The notes: generated by a model not told the origin, from the letters alone. 64,000 nt of DNA from Silurus meridionalis (GCF_014805685.1 NC_060892.1:16783990-16847989), one strand, 5' to 3'; numbered from the stretch's first letter, positions 42,639 through 54,951 are shown. Numbers and translations are program-made.

Positions 42639-42813
42639 GAGGAGGGAACGCAGCCCTTGAACCTCTCGGCCCGGCCTAAGACAGCTGAGCCAGTGAAATC
42701 CCCCATGTCCCCGACACACAGCCTGTTCCCAGGCAGCAAGGGAAGTCCAAGCAGCCAGCCCAAAAGTGGAGGCATCCCCAGTCCCCTCAGTTTGGGCCGA
42801 GGATCATCCCTCG
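42639..42813 (+). CDS. sox6: SOX6 exon W6: CtBP-type PLNLS motif and Ser/Pro linker
   Basis: A 175-base exon encoding [20 protein letters not shown], then [38 protein letters not shown] and the first G of an Asp codon (phase 1, donor GTAGGT). PLNLS matches the SOX6 motif reported to recruit the co-repressor CtBP2, so repression through this site is likely kept. [11 protein letters not shown] and [11 protein letters not shown] match SOX6, and SOX5 differs here. The exon opens with Glu-Glu, which completes a VKEE SUMO-type motif with the last residues of W5. The linker between is Ser/Pro/Gly-rich and presumably disordered. Confidence 0.95.
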
Positions 42814-43719
42814 GTAGGTCATCACATTATGCTGCCATTGTCACACAGACTTTGCTATAGAACCTCATCAGCACCTTCTGACCAACAACTAATTACAAAT
42901 AAGAATTCACCAGCATTGTGATTTAAACTAATGTAAATGATACACATTAATAAATGCCACAATGAATAAATTAGTGATATTACCATATAATAATATACTT
43001 AAATATAGATAAAGTTGTTAAATGAACGTGTTCCATTTATTAGATATTCAAGCCCTTACTTCAGGACTTATGGAGAGTGCTAAATTTGTAATTTTTTAGG
43101 GCTATTTGCTACTTTCCATTTTTTTTCCAACACTAATATAGTTCTAACATTGCCAGTGTACTACATCCTCTGCATCATATCACACCCAAGTGAATTTTTA
43201 TTCATCCCACTGCACACTCTTCTATTTACACAACCACATCCCCTTAATCTCCCTCAAACCTTGGCATTCCAGACACCCCGGCGTACTGGGTGCTGGCACT
43301 GACAATTATTTGTTTCCAAGATCTTGGTTCACCTCTCATATTAAGCTTTTTTTAGCGGAAGTTACAACTGACTTTTGCTAAAAACAGTCTTTCATTAAAG
43401 CAAGACCACGCTAGTTGACTAGATTCATTTCCTTTCTTTCCATGGACCCGGCTCTTTAAACACAGACTTACCATTAGTATTTTTTGCTCTATTTCCGACT
43501 TTTAACTGCCTCACCCAGCCTCACCTCACTTTGATCCACTAATTACAGAAAGGCATCACATGCCAAGATTGCTGCCTTGTTGTTTTTTTCCCCCTACACA
43601 CATGAAAAGTTGATAACTAGACCTCCCATAGTGCCATTTTCACTCAATGGGCCTTCACTGTAATGAGTCTGCTGTTGTGCTTTTTTCCATGTGTTTACAT
43701 GTCTCACAAATCTTTGCAG
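42814..43719 (+). other. sox6: sox6 intron W6-W7, the shortest in the window
   Basis: A 906-base phase 1 intron. A fragment of the small dispersed element lies at about 42862-42935. The acceptor is CAAATCTTTGCAG. Nothing else is recognised. Confidence 0.85.
42862..42935 (+). repeat. Small dispersed element, copy 4 (fragment)
   Basis: CATCAGCACCTTCTGACCAA, then ATAAGAATTCACCAGCATTG, resembles the shared end of the copies at 16820 and 18700, with a short insertion. It lies only about 50 bases downstream of the W6 donor. Confidence 0.5.
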
Positions 43720-43907
43720 ATATCTTGTCAAACCTGAACTCCACAGCACTATTTGGAGACCAGGATGCTGTGATGAAGGCTATCCAGGAAGCAAGGAAAA
43801 TGAGGGAGCAGATCCAACGTGAGCAGCTGCAGCATCACCAACAGAGCATGGACGCTAAACTCTCGGCTCTTTCAGGCCTCGGTCTTAACAACTGCAGAGC
43901 TGACAAG
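43720..43907 (+). CDS. sox6: SOX6 exon W7: second conserved helix
   Basis: A 188-base exon that completes Asp (G|AT) and encodes [20 protein letters not shown], then [20 protein letters not shown] and [22 protein letters not shown], ending phase 0 before donor [26 protein letters not shown] is the second predicted coiled-coil helix conserved in SOX5 and SOX6. ALFGDQD is SOX6-type. After the helix the sequence reads LQHHQQS where mammals have a Gln-rich run, so the Gln run is shortened. GLGLNNCR is shared with SOX5. Confidence 0.95.
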
Positions 43908-44429
43908 GTGAGCACCTGTCATTGCATGTTCTTTTTTTTTTCCATTGTAGGCGTCAGAGATGCCCATGTGTCTCTCATTCACACCTTTTGGGCATGGCCT
44001 CACTTATGTTTCTGTATTTTGTTAATGAGAAACCATAGCAGTTACACATTGTGTTTCTATTTTAAACCTCAGAACCTCAATAACCAGACTCAAAAGAATA
44101 TCCATCCTCCTCTGGGTGACACTGGAAAGCGTGATTATCTTGATAGCCCGGGAATGTGCAAAGGATCATCTTTATGATTGCAGGAACAGTTCAGGGAAGA
44201 TAAATACGACTATAGCAGACCTGTAATGTTAAGATGATCTACTTTAAAAAAAAAAAAAAGCAAGACTTCTGATGTTGGTCCAGGAGACTTCATGTGATTG
44301 ACATTGGCATGGTCAGCGGTGTGTATTATTGACATTGGCATAGCCTATACTGTGCTCGAGTGCATGTTTTATTTGGTGTGGCTATGTTTGAGGGACATCT
44401 TCAATCTTCCAGCACTGCCCCATGAGCAG

Positions 44430-44710
44430 GTCCAAAGCCGTGAAGTCCCGGCCCAATTAAAGGCAACAGACCCCTGGTGTGGAACAGTCCCGCTTTGTAC
44501 GATGACTCTGAGGGACTCTTTTTTAAAAATATCTTCAATCAATGAGCCAATCGAGAGTTAGAAAAATCCCTACTTGCTCCCGTTTGATTGATGCCACATT
44601 GCCAGTTGGCTGCAATAAGCAGGCAGTATCTGGGAGTGGAGCATCATTAATATTTTAGATGTTTTAGTGCCTAATTACTTTCAACCAACATCATAAAGTA
44701 GGTCAATGTA
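44430..44710. promoter_or_regulatory. Possible conserved non-coding element
   Basis: Repeat-free, with GGCCCAATTAAAGGCAACAG near 44450, TTTGATTGATGCCACATTGC near 44583, AGCATCATTAATATT near 44640 and TGCCTAATTACTTTCAACC near 44670. The texture of paired AT-rich homeodomain-like cores and unique sequence is typical of vertebrate ultraconserved enhancers. There is no coding potential with splice sites. Confidence 0.4.
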
Positions 44711-46207
44711 TATGTAAAAAAATCTGAGGAGCCACAACTTTGAAGGACTTGGTGCTGGTGGTGGTGGTGTAGCACTAAGCAGACACTTAGACAAAAGTGT
44801 TTTTCTTTCGAAACTGAGCATGACTATAACATATCTAACCTTATGCCTGAATCACATATGATACAAAATACATCCTAAATCTCCCTGGAGGATTTAGAGA
44901 ATTCCCAGGATTAAGAACACTATTATTCTATTGTTGGTGTATTTTCCTGCAAATTTCTTCTTTATTTCCCATGGCAGTAGAGCGAAAATCTTACTTTCTC
45001 TAACACAATGCTCAGGGGTTTATACAGACAGCATTTTGAGGGAAGTTTTTTTGGGAGCTTGCACTTAAGCTTGTTATTCTTCTAGATCTTTTGTTGAAGG
45101 CGGTTATGGTATGCGAGCACATTGCTCACTACCTGTGTATTTATTTCCTCAGTCATGAGTTATTCACTCTGCCTCATGAAGTCTGGGGTTAGCTCATGGT
45201 CATCCAAGCTGAGGAATATGCTTTGACATGACACGAACACTGCTCTTTAAACAATAGTTGAAAAGGTGCATTTGTCAACAGGCTGTACACACCTGTCTGT
45301 ATTGTTCCGGGCAGGTAGAGCTTTGCTGCTCTTTTGTCCTGGTTTGACTTTGTTTTCCACTCCATATTCCACGTTTATTCATCTGCTTATTTGTGTGCTT
45401 AGCTTAGCAAAGCGCTGTGTTTTTTTAAAGGCAGGTACCTTGTCACTCCTCACCTCTGTTCCCTGCCCTGAAGTCATCTTTTAGGACATTAAGGTAGCAG
45501 TTATATTTGATGTGCTTTTACTGGAGAACTTTGATGTAAGGGCAATCAAATTCTAGGTAGCCCTTTGGCGGCTTTCTGCTCGCCAAAGAAGGTGGCAACA
45601 AATGCTAATTAGTTTCCATAGGTAACTATGAAAGAAAAGAGAGACTCGCCAGCATATTATTTGAAGTCGTCATTTTGTACTTTTCATCTAAAGCCTGAAG
45701 TCTGTCTGCATCTGATAATATAAATAGCGCTCCTCCTTGAAGCTCAAACCAAGGCTGGGTTTGTTGCTTCATCACGCTTGGAAAAATTCACGATACATTT
45801 TCATTTTGTCCTACAAACACTTGCAAAGTTATATCCATTCATAGCTAACAGACGTCTACACACCAGCAGATGCTCACAATGTGCCTCATAAAAAAAAAAA
45901 AAAAAACCGCAAAACATTATACCTCCCTTGACCTTGACTGTTCCATTTAATCTAGAACTAATGTTGAAATATATTTTCAAAATCCCTGATTGATACTTTT
46001 CCAGAACTTTGTGCCAGACTTGTTGACTTCATGATTCTGGTTGTTTAATTATGTTCTCTAAAATTCCTGGCCTTATCACATGACACTCCAATTGCAGAAA
46101 GGTGAACTCCATTAAACTATTTAGGTAACTTCTAATGGCAACACCTTGCTTATATGATTTATATGTTTCACAGGCATAATGAATCTGCTTTTCAATTGTA
46201 AAGCTTA

Positions 46208-46314
<107 letters not shown>

Positions 46315-46817
46315 AAATACTTATAGAAACCGTTGTCAGATGGCACACGGGTACTTCTTGATGCTCAATGGTGTTGAAAAAATGGCTATAGTTAAAAGCC
46401 TTTTCTTTGCTCAGTTTCAGAATATTAATATTTCAGATCTGTATCCTACCTGACATAAATACTGGATGCCGCTTTAATAGCTGCCTCCTAGTCGACTGTT
46501 TGGGAGTTTATCATGGTGAAAGCTTGCCTGGACGATTCTAGAAAGGTAAGGTAAAAGGGGATTAAGGAGAGGTTAAAATCATCTACTGGGGCTGTTGGAG
46601 GGGGATATTAAATATTGATTTATCCCGGTGTAACGACCGAGCCAGAGAGTGGGGCTAAGTGCTGCTTACAAATGGATCAATTCATCTTTTAATACAAAGT
46701 GTGTCCGAGGAGCACAATACGGATGAGCTTCATCCTTCTCTCTCCTTCTCTCTCCTTCTCGATCTTTTTCTTCTGTCCTCTGTCATCTTTTTTCATCTCT
46801 ACATATTCACTTACTTC

Positions 46818-46821
<4 letters not shown>

Positions 46822-46865
<44 letters not shown>
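46822..46865. repeat. (CT)n microsatellite within a wider pyrimidine tract
   Basis: About 22 CT units inside a pyrimidine-rich region running from about 46734 to 46900. Confidence 0.96.
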
Positions 46866-46871
<6 letters not shown>

Positions 46872-47199
46872 TTTCCCTCTCTCTCTTTCTTTTTCACACA
46901 CACTGTTCTCAGCACTGTTCTCAAGGTACTCATGTAAAATATTCATGCTTTAGCGAACCTTGCTTGTTTTATTATTTTTATTTTGTTTGTCCCTTTTTTC
47001 GCAGAGAGGAGAAAAGCTTTTATAATCACTCTGATGATTTATGTTTTCTCAAATATTTATTAAAATGGAGTATTGTCTAAATAGGGCTGTTGGGTCTCTG
47101 TATTATTTATCATGCTTTTATCAAGAATGTTTTTTATTAATTTATTTTTTTGAGATTTCCATCTTCAGAAGAACTCAGTTCTCTTTCAGTTTTCTAGGA

Positions 47200-47780
47200 G
47201 CGAGGTAAAAGTCTTAAGTCCTCGGCAGCCCCGGATATTAAAGTTTGTTATTTCCATTGCTAATGAAGCCCCCTCTGACAGTCGATGCTATAGAGGATGG
47301 CAGATGCTGAGGAACTAAAATGTATTCCTCTGCTGACGTTTCCCAAACTGTAATCAGAAAGGTGAAAGGCCAGTGTATTAACCTATTGAGCGTCAGCAGC
47401 TTCCAGCCCCTTCCTCTGCTCCTCTGCATTATTGATGAGCTGGAACATTCACTGTCCTTCTTTCCCAGTGCAGAGGGCTCCTTGAACAGTCAAAAATGGA
47501 GCTCCTCAAAATCTTCTCCAGCTACCTTTTGGATTCAGAAGCCAATGTGCACCGCATTTCCTTCTGTGTACATTTCGAGGTCTATTCAGGGCGGCCCTTA
47601 CAAAGGCCAGAAAGTGTAATCTTCTCTACTCGGCAGCCCCGGAACCAATTTTCTGCTCCTTTTTCTGCTGTTGGAAATTGCCAGTCATGGAGTTTTTTTT
47701 GCCACATAAGTAAATCGTGCTATAGATGGATTCGGCCCTCCAAAATTTCCACAAAAATTTGATTATCTTCAAACCCGTTG
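47200..47780. promoter_or_regulatory. Possible conserved non-coding element
   Basis: A long repeat-free block, GC-richer than its surroundings, with TTGCTAATGAAGCC near 47258 and ATTATTGATGAGCTGG near 47428. An exact 15-base word CTCGGCAGCCCCGGA occurs at 47221-47235 and again at 47629-47643. The call rests on texture only. Confidence 0.3.
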
Positions 47781-49207
47781 CCAGTAAGTTTCTTTGTTGA
47801 GCATTGTTACAGTAATGCTTTAAGATCAGGAGGTGCAAAACCTCAGTTTGCCGATTTTAGTGCTTATGTACAGTACATCATGAACTCTCTGGGTTTATTC
47901 GGTAAGAAATCACCAAACTTTACTGGACCTTAACTGTCCTGAACATAAACTGGGAACCCCTTGCTAGTCTGAATGTTCCAGAGATTCAAAATACATGCTT
48001 TTTATACAAAACTGTGGTTTTGAGTGTGTAGAAAAAGACACATGGCCTGGGATCAGAAACAGTTTTTGTCTTTACTCTACTGATCTCTGGATTTTTACAC
48101 CAAGGTGTGACAGGTTAGCAACAACATGGCTTTTGTTTAAAACCTAAATGCTACAGATCTGACCACAACAGGCCTCACTAGGTCATTTATAGGCCTCTAT
48201 ATTGGGTAAGAGCCTCTAGTAAAAAAAAAAACAACTAACAAAAAATAATCCGTATTCCTGATCACAAGGTCTTGATGGTCTCCTGAAGTCAAACCATTAT
48301 TGTAAATAATAATGTGATAAGTAAAGAAGACGCAAGGTTGCTCTTAACAGATCCTCGAGGACTCAGTGAACATTTCAGGGTCATTTAGAGCTCAGAGCTC
48401 ATATAAAAAAAGCCAAAACAAATGATCTCAACGCAGCACGGAATGAAAGCATTCTTATAGCAGGATGGCCGAGAAATAAAATGGATCATTTCCCCGTGGA
48501 AGTTGAAAGGTCACTTGTTGTGGTTGAAGTTGTTTTTTTAGTTCTCGCTCAATAAACGAGACAAAGTTGTCAGCCGGGTGCACAATTATGGTATGGCTGA
48601 GGAATCTGCTGCTCCGAATAGAAAGCAAGCTGGAAAGTGAAAGCTCATATTGGCATTATGCCACAGCTGGGGTTTTCTGTCCTTGTCTGACGTGCTGCTA
48701 CACTTCTGCTGCTTGATTAGAGTGACTGAGCAGCTCCTCTCCGATTCTCTGACAGGCCAAGGGATAAAAAAACTGGATGCTAAGGAAAAAACTTCGCTGG
48801 AGGATCGTAGGCCTTCTTTTGTGAAGAAAGGCCGAGAGACCGCATGAAAGCTCACCACACAAGCGTATGTAGGCGCTTAAGGCCAGATGAAATAGAGAGC
48901 GAGCGACTACTGGGAAGCCGTGCTGTTATAAATAACCCTATGATTGGTTACATGAGGATGGAAAACAGATGAGAGGCTAAAACGGATGGCAAAACGCCGC
49001 TATAGGACCACCACAAGCTTTCAAGGAAGCTGAAAGCTACAACTTGCTGCATGCGTTCCCTCGGCACTCCTTTACCACGGACCTTACAAAGCCACCCATT
49101 ATCCTGCGCTCAGCTTGTGGAGGCAATAACACGTGCATTCTCTGCTTTCAGCACCAAGGCGTGGACATGATGCGTACAGATTTGTGCCAAGTTATTACAC
49201 ACTTTCC

Positions 49208-49208
<1 letters not shown>

Positions 49209-49244
<36 letters not shown>
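49209..49244. repeat. (TG)n microsatellite
   Basis: About 18 TG units. Confidence 0.97.
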
Positions 49245-49246
<2 letters not shown>

Positions 49247-50449
49247 TGTCTTTTTTGTCTGTCATAATATTAGTCTTATGCACCTGGGAAAGAATAAAAC
49301 TAAACGGTTAACTGTGCACCTGTACAGCTCATGAACAAATTAAGCTTTGGAGAAGCAGAGATAAAAGTTGTTGTTTTTTTAAACACACAGATGTGGACGT
49401 TTACACTGATAGAAGCCAAGGACTGAGATTGTTTTGTACTCATGTATGGGTCTGACTGCAGAAAAAAAAACTAACTCCAGAGCCACATGCTCTGAGCCAG
49501 ACCTATTTATACCGGAGAAAAGCATCACATTTATAAGTAGAGGCGAGCCACCAGCACAACACGACTCCTCCGGCACATGTTCTGTGGCCAACCTGATTAA
49601 AGCTCTTGCTACAGCGATGACACGGTGCTCCTGGCCCCTTTCCAGATGTTCCCCAAGTTCCAGCTGCCCATTATTTCATCGTGCCACCGTTTTACTGTTA
49701 AAAAAACTAAATGTTGGGGTGAAGAGGGAAGGAGCAGAGATTATTGTGGGTGACTGTATTTCAGTTTTTTTTTTTCCACTTCATCCTTGGAGCATGCGGC
49801 TACAATTTTAGATGTGGGATGGAAGCACTGCAAGCTGAGCGCATTTTGAGGGAAAATGGGAAAACGCCAGCCGTGTGCCAGAGAGGTCGTGGTTAAGATA
49901 GGAGGGGCGCTAAGTGCACCGCAACGTCTTTTTCTTTTTCTTTTTCTTTTCCTTTTTCTCGCTTATTCTTCTTTTCTCCTTGTTTGGGCTTTCTTCTTGC
50001 CTCTCCTTACTTTTTTTGTTGTTTTGTTTTTGGATGGAGTTGCTGCCTTCTTGCTGGTGTAAGGTACATTATAAATATCCTTTAGAGCTCACAGTCCTTC
50101 AGATAGGCAGGACAGGAGCGTCCCAGGATACTGCGCATCCTTTATTGCTCTTCAGTCGCCGGAGTGATCAGTAAAAATTTAACGACACCATAAAATAATA
50201 AAAATGCCATTAATTTATCACACTGCTTGATGCAGATGGTAGTAAAGTTACGATGAGTTAAGTTTGCCGAGAGTTTCTTTTTACCCCTCTTTAAAAAAAA
50301 AAAGAAAAGAAAAGATGTACATATAAACGAGCTGCAATTTTTCCTAATGCTGTGACATAAATTATAGCAGTGATAACCAATAAGTATATAAAACCCAGTG
50401 TGTAAAATTTAATGGAAATGCAGCTTGCTCATGCGGCACACATTTATTC

Positions 50450-50720
50450 TAATGTTCGTCTGCACTGTTCTGTACTGGAGCATTCGCTCAATTGCATTCT
50501 ATTTAACGCATCCTAATCAGACCGTGGACTCAAAGCAAGCTGCAGTCCGGCAAAATCTCAAACTCCAGTTATGTGCTTAATTGGAGGAAAAATACGGAGG
50601 TGTGGAAATAAAGACGGAATCCCTCCTCGTGGGCAATTGCTCCCTGTTGACTTGTTCTTTTAATTATATCTCCACACGGCGAGGAGAAAAAACTTTAAAG
50701 CGCCGCCAGTTATTAATGAA
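50450..50720. promoter_or_regulatory. Possible conserved non-coding element
   Basis: Repeat-free, with CATCCTAATCAGACCG near 50509, TGTGCTTAATTGGAGG near 50572 and TTTTAATTATATCTCC near 50658, in a mix of GC-rich and AT-rich words. The call rests on texture only. Confidence 0.3.
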
Positions 50721-50999
50721 ACTCCGTGATGGATGGATGGGTCTTGTTCTTTTTTTTTCCCTCTCTCTTTTTCTTTTTCCATCTCAGGTCCTACAAGATG
50801 CTTAATGATCATGAGTTTATAAAAGGCCTTGATTGATCAGAGAGGGCAGCTGAGCACGAGGGAAGGGAAGAAGCGGCTAATTTATTACACACCCCCTTCC
50901 AACACACACACGCACAAACACTTGCGTCGTCACCGAACCCTTTTCCAGCAGCCAGACTATCCATGGTACATCACCCGTTCCTCATCCGGCTAATCGCAC

Positions 51000-51310
51000 A
51001 TCCGTCAATTTGTCATCGGGGACTGCGTGCTCTTTTCATTAAGCGCAATAATGTGGCCTGGGTGATGAATACAGTGGCGTAGGAGGCTTCACACGGAGCG
51101 AAGCCGCTCTATCTTATCTTCACAAAGCGGCCCGGGTCCCCAGCGGGAACCGCCTGCGTATATCATAATTAGAAAACACTTAAAGTAAGCAAAGCGCAGT
51201 CAAGACAGGCAGTTCTTAATGACAGCTCATAAGCAGGTAGTGGTTAATTGTACATCAGAATCACTCGAATGGCCATAAATAATGATTGTTCCCTCAAGCG
51301 CGATGGGAAA
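51000..51310. promoter_or_regulatory. Possible conserved non-coding element
   Basis: Repeat-free, with GCGCAATAATGTGGCC near 51043, TATCATAATTAGAAAACAC near 51161, AGTGGTTAATTGTAC near 51238 and CCATAAATAATGATTGTTCC near 51272. It lies between a CA-rich stretch and a pyrimidine tract. The call rests on texture only. Confidence 0.35.
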
Positions 51311-51555
51311 TTGCTGTACTTCCTTCTCTCTCTCTCACTCTCTCTGTCTCTGTCTTGGTGTCTCACTGATTCACGCTTCCTTTTTTGAGTGATGGTTTCG
51401 GAATAAATAACGACGGGAAAACCAGTATTTGCGTTGACGCTTTGAGAGTTTAATTGAAGCAATCTTTCTTATCTCTCTTCGAGCTCCAGTGTGTGGACAA
51501 AAGACAGTCTGCTTCTGCAAGCTTCTTCTTCTGTACTCTACATTCCAAAGGATAT

Positions 51556-51559
<4 letters not shown>

Positions 51560-51619
<60 letters not shown>
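51560..51619. repeat. (GT)n microsatellite
   Basis: About 30 GT units. Confidence 0.97.
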
Positions 51620-51622
<3 letters not shown>

Positions 51623-52369
51623 TATATATTCTTTTGAGCACCCTGTGGTCACTCTTCACACCCAGCTAATTGGGATATTATTATTTATGTGCCAATTTGT
51701 TTTTCAATTTTGTGACAAAACGACCTCATTCTAAGAGCTCGGGTACTGCAGAAATATTATAGAGAATCAAATTTGATATAAAATGATTTGCAATTATCGT
51801 GCATTTTTAGCCATATGTTGTTATAGTAGCATACAGAGAAAAATTATAATCAAAACCAAATCATAATCATTTATTTTTCTAAATATTGTTTTGTTTCCAA
51901 TTTTTTTGTGTCGTGGGAGTTAATATTTCTATTTAATGCAATTCTATTTTATATATTTAAGTGTAAATGTAAAAAAAAAAAAAGATAAAGTTTATATTAG
52001 ATTTGTTGTCCTGAGAAAACAAAAGACAGTGCTCATAGTCTGTGGTACAGATACAAAAACAGTGTTGGAAGTCTGGGTTACATATTGGACAGATCCTAAA
52101 AATTTGACATGACTGAATGAGTCATGTTTGTATGAGTGTCCGTTTGTATGTGCGTGCCATTGTCTCACCTGTGGAATAAAAAAAAATGAACAGAAATGAG
52201 AATGAGAACATGAAAGACAAAAGGGACGTGATTAGCATGGCTGTCTATCTTTTCGTTTTTTTTAGAGGGAGAGATCATTTTGAGTCAAAGTGTCATGTGT
52301 TTAGAGTGAAGACTGCGTTAATGCTCGTGAAGTGAAAACAGCACTCCCAGGCAGAACTAGGTCATTTCA

Positions 52370-52620
52370 CAATGGGCCTGAACGGCTCTCGGCCTTCTTC
52401 CTCTGCATAATACATTAAGCGTAATGTGCGGCCACTATTCAGCTGGGGCCTCCCGGAAAACTGGTATTTTACTCAGTCAGCGAGCGCGGACATGACATTT
52501 AATATTGTTTGCTGGGCGCGTGAATGACAGGGTTTCATTGTGTGTTAGAGTATGACATGACGCCGAGTTTAATCGGAGCAGAAAGTGACATGACAAAAGG
52601 GAAAACACGGTGCGTTCTTT
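52370..52620. promoter_or_regulatory. Possible conserved non-coding element
   Basis: Repeat-free, with CATAATACATTAAGCGTAAT near 52406 and ACATTTAATATTGTTTGCTG near 52495, followed by a purine-rich tract at 52680-52740. The call rests on texture only. Confidence 0.25.
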
Positions 52621-52903
52621 AAAGCGCACGTTCTGAATAAATGATAGGCAGGGAGCTCAGGATGCCAGGCAGCAAAGATTACAGAGAGGAGAAAAAGGGG
52701 AGGGAAAAAAGAAAAAGGAAAAATGAAGAAAAAAGAAGCGCTTTGCTAGCGTTCCTGATCCCATTGTGCACTTTTGCTATATAGTTTTTAAAACCTTTGA
52801 AAGCCGTGAATAACATGAATGCGTCAAACCCCCACATCACCTGATGTCTTTTATATTCTTCCTATTTATTTTAGAGACAGAAATCATGTTTGATTATATA
52901 TAC

Positions 52904-52906
<3 letters not shown>

Positions 52907-52992
<86 letters not shown>
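52907..52992. repeat. (TA)n-(CA)n compound microsatellite next to an exon
   Basis: About 31 TA units pass directly into about 11 CA units, ending 50 bases before the first base of W8. The remaining spacer is rich in TG. It may fold in the transcript and affect recognition of the W8 acceptor. Confidence 0.97.
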
Positions 52993-52993
<1 letters not shown>

Positions 52994-53042
52994 GTATATA
53001 TGTAGAGATAAATTGATTTGTGTGTGTTTGTGTGTAACACAG

Positions 53043-53148
53043 GAACGAGTCCACTTTGAAAGTTTGGGACATCATTTGGGAAAACTGGGAGAGGATGGGA
53101 AGATTGGACAGAGGGTAATTGACCTGACCAGGCCGGAGGATCTTGATG
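53043..53148 (+). CDS. sox6: SOX6 exon W8: ERVHFESLG linker with VIDLTRPED motif
   Basis: A 106-base exon, phase 0 at its start and phase 1 at its end (donor GTAAGT). It encodes [20 protein letters not shown] then [16 protein letters not shown], with the final Gly split. [16 protein letters not shown] matches mammalian SOX6 ([17 protein letters not shown]), while SOX5 has a quite different sequence, so this exon supports sox6. The acceptor TGTGTGTAACACAG has a weak, interrupted pyrimidine tract dominated by TG, and (TA)n(CA)n lies immediately upstream. The residues link the second helix to the HMG box; I know of no defined activity for them. Confidence 0.93.
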
Positions 53149-54264
53149 GTAAGTTTTCTTCTAACACCTCTTTAAAATTCCTTTATCCTTCACTTTCGAA
53201 ATTCATAAGACCATGGTAATGACCATTCTTATATCATTTTATGTGACTGATCAAGCTTTGTTTGTTTATCAAATTTCGGAACAGAAATAATACAGGAAAC
53301 TCCAGTGATTTTTCTAAATAAATAAATAAATAAACCAATCAATCACATTCACTGAGTCATTGTGGTTGATAGGAACATTGAGGAGCTGAGCATCTGATAT
53401 TTTCTTTAAGCTTAAGAAATGGCCTCTTTCCCATTGTCTTTGCTACCAGTTGCACAGTATAATATTATTATTAAGAAAATAATGACATCACAATTTTGAT
53501 TTTTTTTCCTTTATATGAAACAGGTTAGTTCCTGTTTCGCTTACATTACAGCGGCTACAAATATCCGTTCAATCATCACTCTTTTTTTATTCCTCTCACA
53601 TAAAGTGATAAACAGCAGCTTGTTATGCAAATTACACAGAAATTTCAGAAAACATAATGTTACAATGCATCTGGTTATTACAAAAGTTTGACATTAAAGA
53701 GACTTCTTTCATAAAGAAATATTTTTAGGATTTGATCAATGTCATTAACGTCTTCTCTTGGTGAAGCATCCTCTGGATCCTATCAAACATGTTGGAAAGG
53801 TGTCTAGTGTTTTTTAGTGGAATTTCTCTTTAATAAGACAGATCTGGGTCTGTGTGTATGCGTGTGTGTGTGTGCGTGTGTGTGCGCGTGTGCGTGCGTG
53901 CATATGTGTGTGTGTTGATGGCAGTCTCCAGCTCTAGTTTTTTTTTTGAAGGCGTTCACAGTTAGGTGTTTAGAGGACAGCCTGGAGGACAAAGCAGGCC
54001 CTTCTCTGTCTGAGCCACAGGACGTCTGATTGCACTTGCTCGACAAAGCGTCATTCACCTTTGTGGTCCTCAAACATCAATATTTCGAACAGTTTCCATG
54101 GCAGTGTAGAAATGAAGCACACAGGAATTACTGTTTAAGATCAGATTTTGAGAACAAGACAAATCTTAATTTTTTTCGGAGAGATGGACTTGAAGAACAA
54201 TTTAAAGAATGTGCAGTTACACCAAAGTCTGTCCTGATCATTCTCTCCTGGATTTTGATGTGAA

Positions 54265-54360
54265 ATCAATCATCAGAAACAGAATCTGAATACTTTATTG
54301 ATTCCACAGGGAAATTGCTAGGTTGCAGTTACTCACAGTACAAGTAAAGTAAAATACACT
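54265..54360. repeat. Retroelement-type fragment (CTTTATTGATTCC type)
   Basis: CAGAATCTGAATACTTTATT, then GATTCCACAGGGAAATTGCT and TGCAGTTACTCACAGTAC, resembles the end of a repeat widespread in fishes (from memory). Only the short conserved end is present. Confidence 0.5.
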
Positions 54361-54876
54361 ACAAAATAATAAAACATAAGAAATTCAAAATAAAATATAC
54401 ATATTTTATTATACATTAAGTATACTTGCGGTTATGATTTTATTTATTTCATTCTATACCTATCAAAAAAATATTGGTTAATGTGCAATTAGGCAAACAT
54501 TTTTTTGGGGGGGGAAAATATGATAATTGTTATTATTAATTAATTAGTCTTAATTTATAAAAAAATACTTTGTGTATTTGATACATATTTGTGTATTTGA
54601 TACAAACTCCAATGTAGAAAATAAAACATAATTTTCCACAATTATTAAATTTAATATAAAGAAAAAATGCATAAAAAATATAATGTTTTTTTTTATTGTA
54701 GAAACGTGATATTCTTTGTGTGGTGTCTTTAGAATAGAACCTATCCTATTTACATGTTTGCAGTAACTTTGTGCTTATATACACTGGTATTTTGGAAATA
54801 AATGGATATTCAGTCTCTGGAGTTTCAAATGTGCTTCCTGAAACCCAGAATTGGTTAGGTTCAACTGTCTCTGTCA

Positions 54877-54880
<4 letters not shown>

Positions 54881-54948
<68 letters not shown>
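54881..54948. repeat. (GT)n microsatellite
   Basis: About 34 GT units. Confidence 0.97.
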
Positions 54949-54951
<3 letters not shown>

